A DNA stretch of 6,723 nt, taken from NCBI GenBank assembly GCA_938003885.1, contig CALKWT010000117.1:1-6723 (forward strand), given 5' to 3'. Source of the stretch: an uncultured Balneolaceae bacterium. Lineage in GTDB: Bacteria > Bacteroidota > Rhodothermia > Balneolales > Balneolaceae. The notes below the pieces were generated by a model. It did not search any database and was not told the DNA's origin. It saw only the letters and a list, made by a program, of their open reading frames with translations. The position numbers and the translations under genes are program-made. Below are positions 6,432-6,723 of this stretch, in pieces (position 1 is the stretch's first letter; every line of letters begins with the position of its first letter).

Positions 6432-6441
6432 ATTGTACAAT
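6432..6441. repeat. Perfect palindrome ATTGTACAAT in the divergent spacer
   Basis: ATTGTACAAT is self-complementary and lies near the middle of the 258-nt AT-rich spacer between the DUF805 and lipoprotein genes. It is a plausible operator half-pair for a dimeric regulator, but nothing ties it to a specific protein. The rest of the spacer (6304-6561) shows no gene and no firm promoter for the lipoprotein; the nearest candidate, TAGTTTTC at 6531-6538, lacks a well-spaced upstream element. Confidence 0.25.
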
Positions 6442-6561
6442 ATGAATGAACAAACCCTCCATTTCACTCCATATGATCTTCTTTCTGCCAACATTCGTTA
6501 AATTTTGGTATTTTAAGGGGATTAACCATGTAGTTTTCTGAACTTAATTCATTCAACCTCC

Positions 6562-6723
6562 ATGAGAATTCTCCTCAAGTCTGCACCTCTCTATTTTATT
6601 TTATTTCTTCTTGTTTCCTGTTCCCCTACACAAACAGTAACATCACCTGAATCAACTCTTAACACTGAATCTGACCGGACATTTATTGCAGAGCGCCCGC
6701 TGCCCTATCCATTGGATATCCCA
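6562..6723 (+). CDS. Lipoprotein, N-terminal fragment (3' end outside window)
   Basis: An ATG at 6562 opens a frame that remains open for 54 codons to the window edge. The N-terminus is a clear type II signal peptide: basic residues (MRILLK), a hydrophobic core (residues 8-18) and the lipobox LVSC with lipidated C20. A Ser/Thr-rich linker follows (about 21-40), then the start of a folded part (FIAERPLPYPLDIP). The product should be exported and anchored to a membrane, probably the outer one. An upstream stop at 6523-6525 with no other ATG in frame fixes this start; no Shine-Dalgarno sequence is seen. The protein's function cannot be read from the fragment. The RPLPYPLDIP stretch loosely recalls the region before the catalytic part of some exported M1-type peptidases, but this is a weak guess. 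Confidence 0.7.
   Translation, partial: MRILLKSAPLYFILFLLVSCSPTQTVTSPESTLNTESDRTFIAERPLPYPLDIP

Noticed and set aside
6432..6441. dif site recognised by XerD
   Set aside because: The palindrome is only 10 nt and lacks the two 11-nt arms around a 6-nt centre expected of dif.

Overview
The window is about 6.7 kb of ordinary-looking, tightly packed bacterial chromosome of moderate GC. It shows no IS element, tRNA, rRNA or CRISPR array. The gene families are a PgpH-type 7TM-HD phosphohydrolase, XerD, XseA, a HisKA_3/NarL two-component pair, a DUF805 protein and a lipoprotein. Most starts have weak or absent Shine-Dalgarno sequences, and there is one plausible TTG/TAnnTTTG-type promoter. Together these fit a member of the Bacteroidota/Rhodothermota/Balneolota (FCB) group. 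This placement is an inference from style, not a proof.

Layout. Positions 1-3536 (+) hold the housekeeping part. First comes the 3' part of a membrane HD-domain cyclic-dinucleotide phosphodiesterase gene (pgpH/yqfF family, cut by the window start). It overlaps xerD by 8 nt. xerD is followed by a 121-nt stretch that fits a possible 38-codon ORF, and then by xseA. Positions 3574-5786 (+) hold a two-component system: a soluble histidine kinase (degenerate receiver, FixL-like PAS, HisKA_3, HATPase) and, 125 nt later, a NarL/FixJ-type response regulator. A perfect 15-nt inverted repeat lies just before the kinase, and a GC-rich stretch of small dyads lies after the regulator. The two stretches share a complementary 9-mer. 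Positions 5944-6303 (-) encode a small DUF805 membrane protein convergent with the regulator. A 258-nt AT-rich divergent spacer then leads to the 5' end of a lipoprotein gene (+) cut by the window end.

How the genes work together. PgpH would degrade c-di-AMP, XerD resolves chromosome dimers, and XseA is the large subunit of exonuclease VII; they share a strand and probably a transcript but not a pathway. The kinase and regulator form a natural pair. The PAS domain keeps the position-equivalent of the FixL heme-ligating histidine and the distal-pocket arginine, so a gas- or redox-responsive circuit is the most interesting hypothesis here. No clearly new multi-gene system is visible. The best leads are the unusual kinase architecture, the absence of xseB next to xseA, and the paired palindromic elements flanking the two-component genes.
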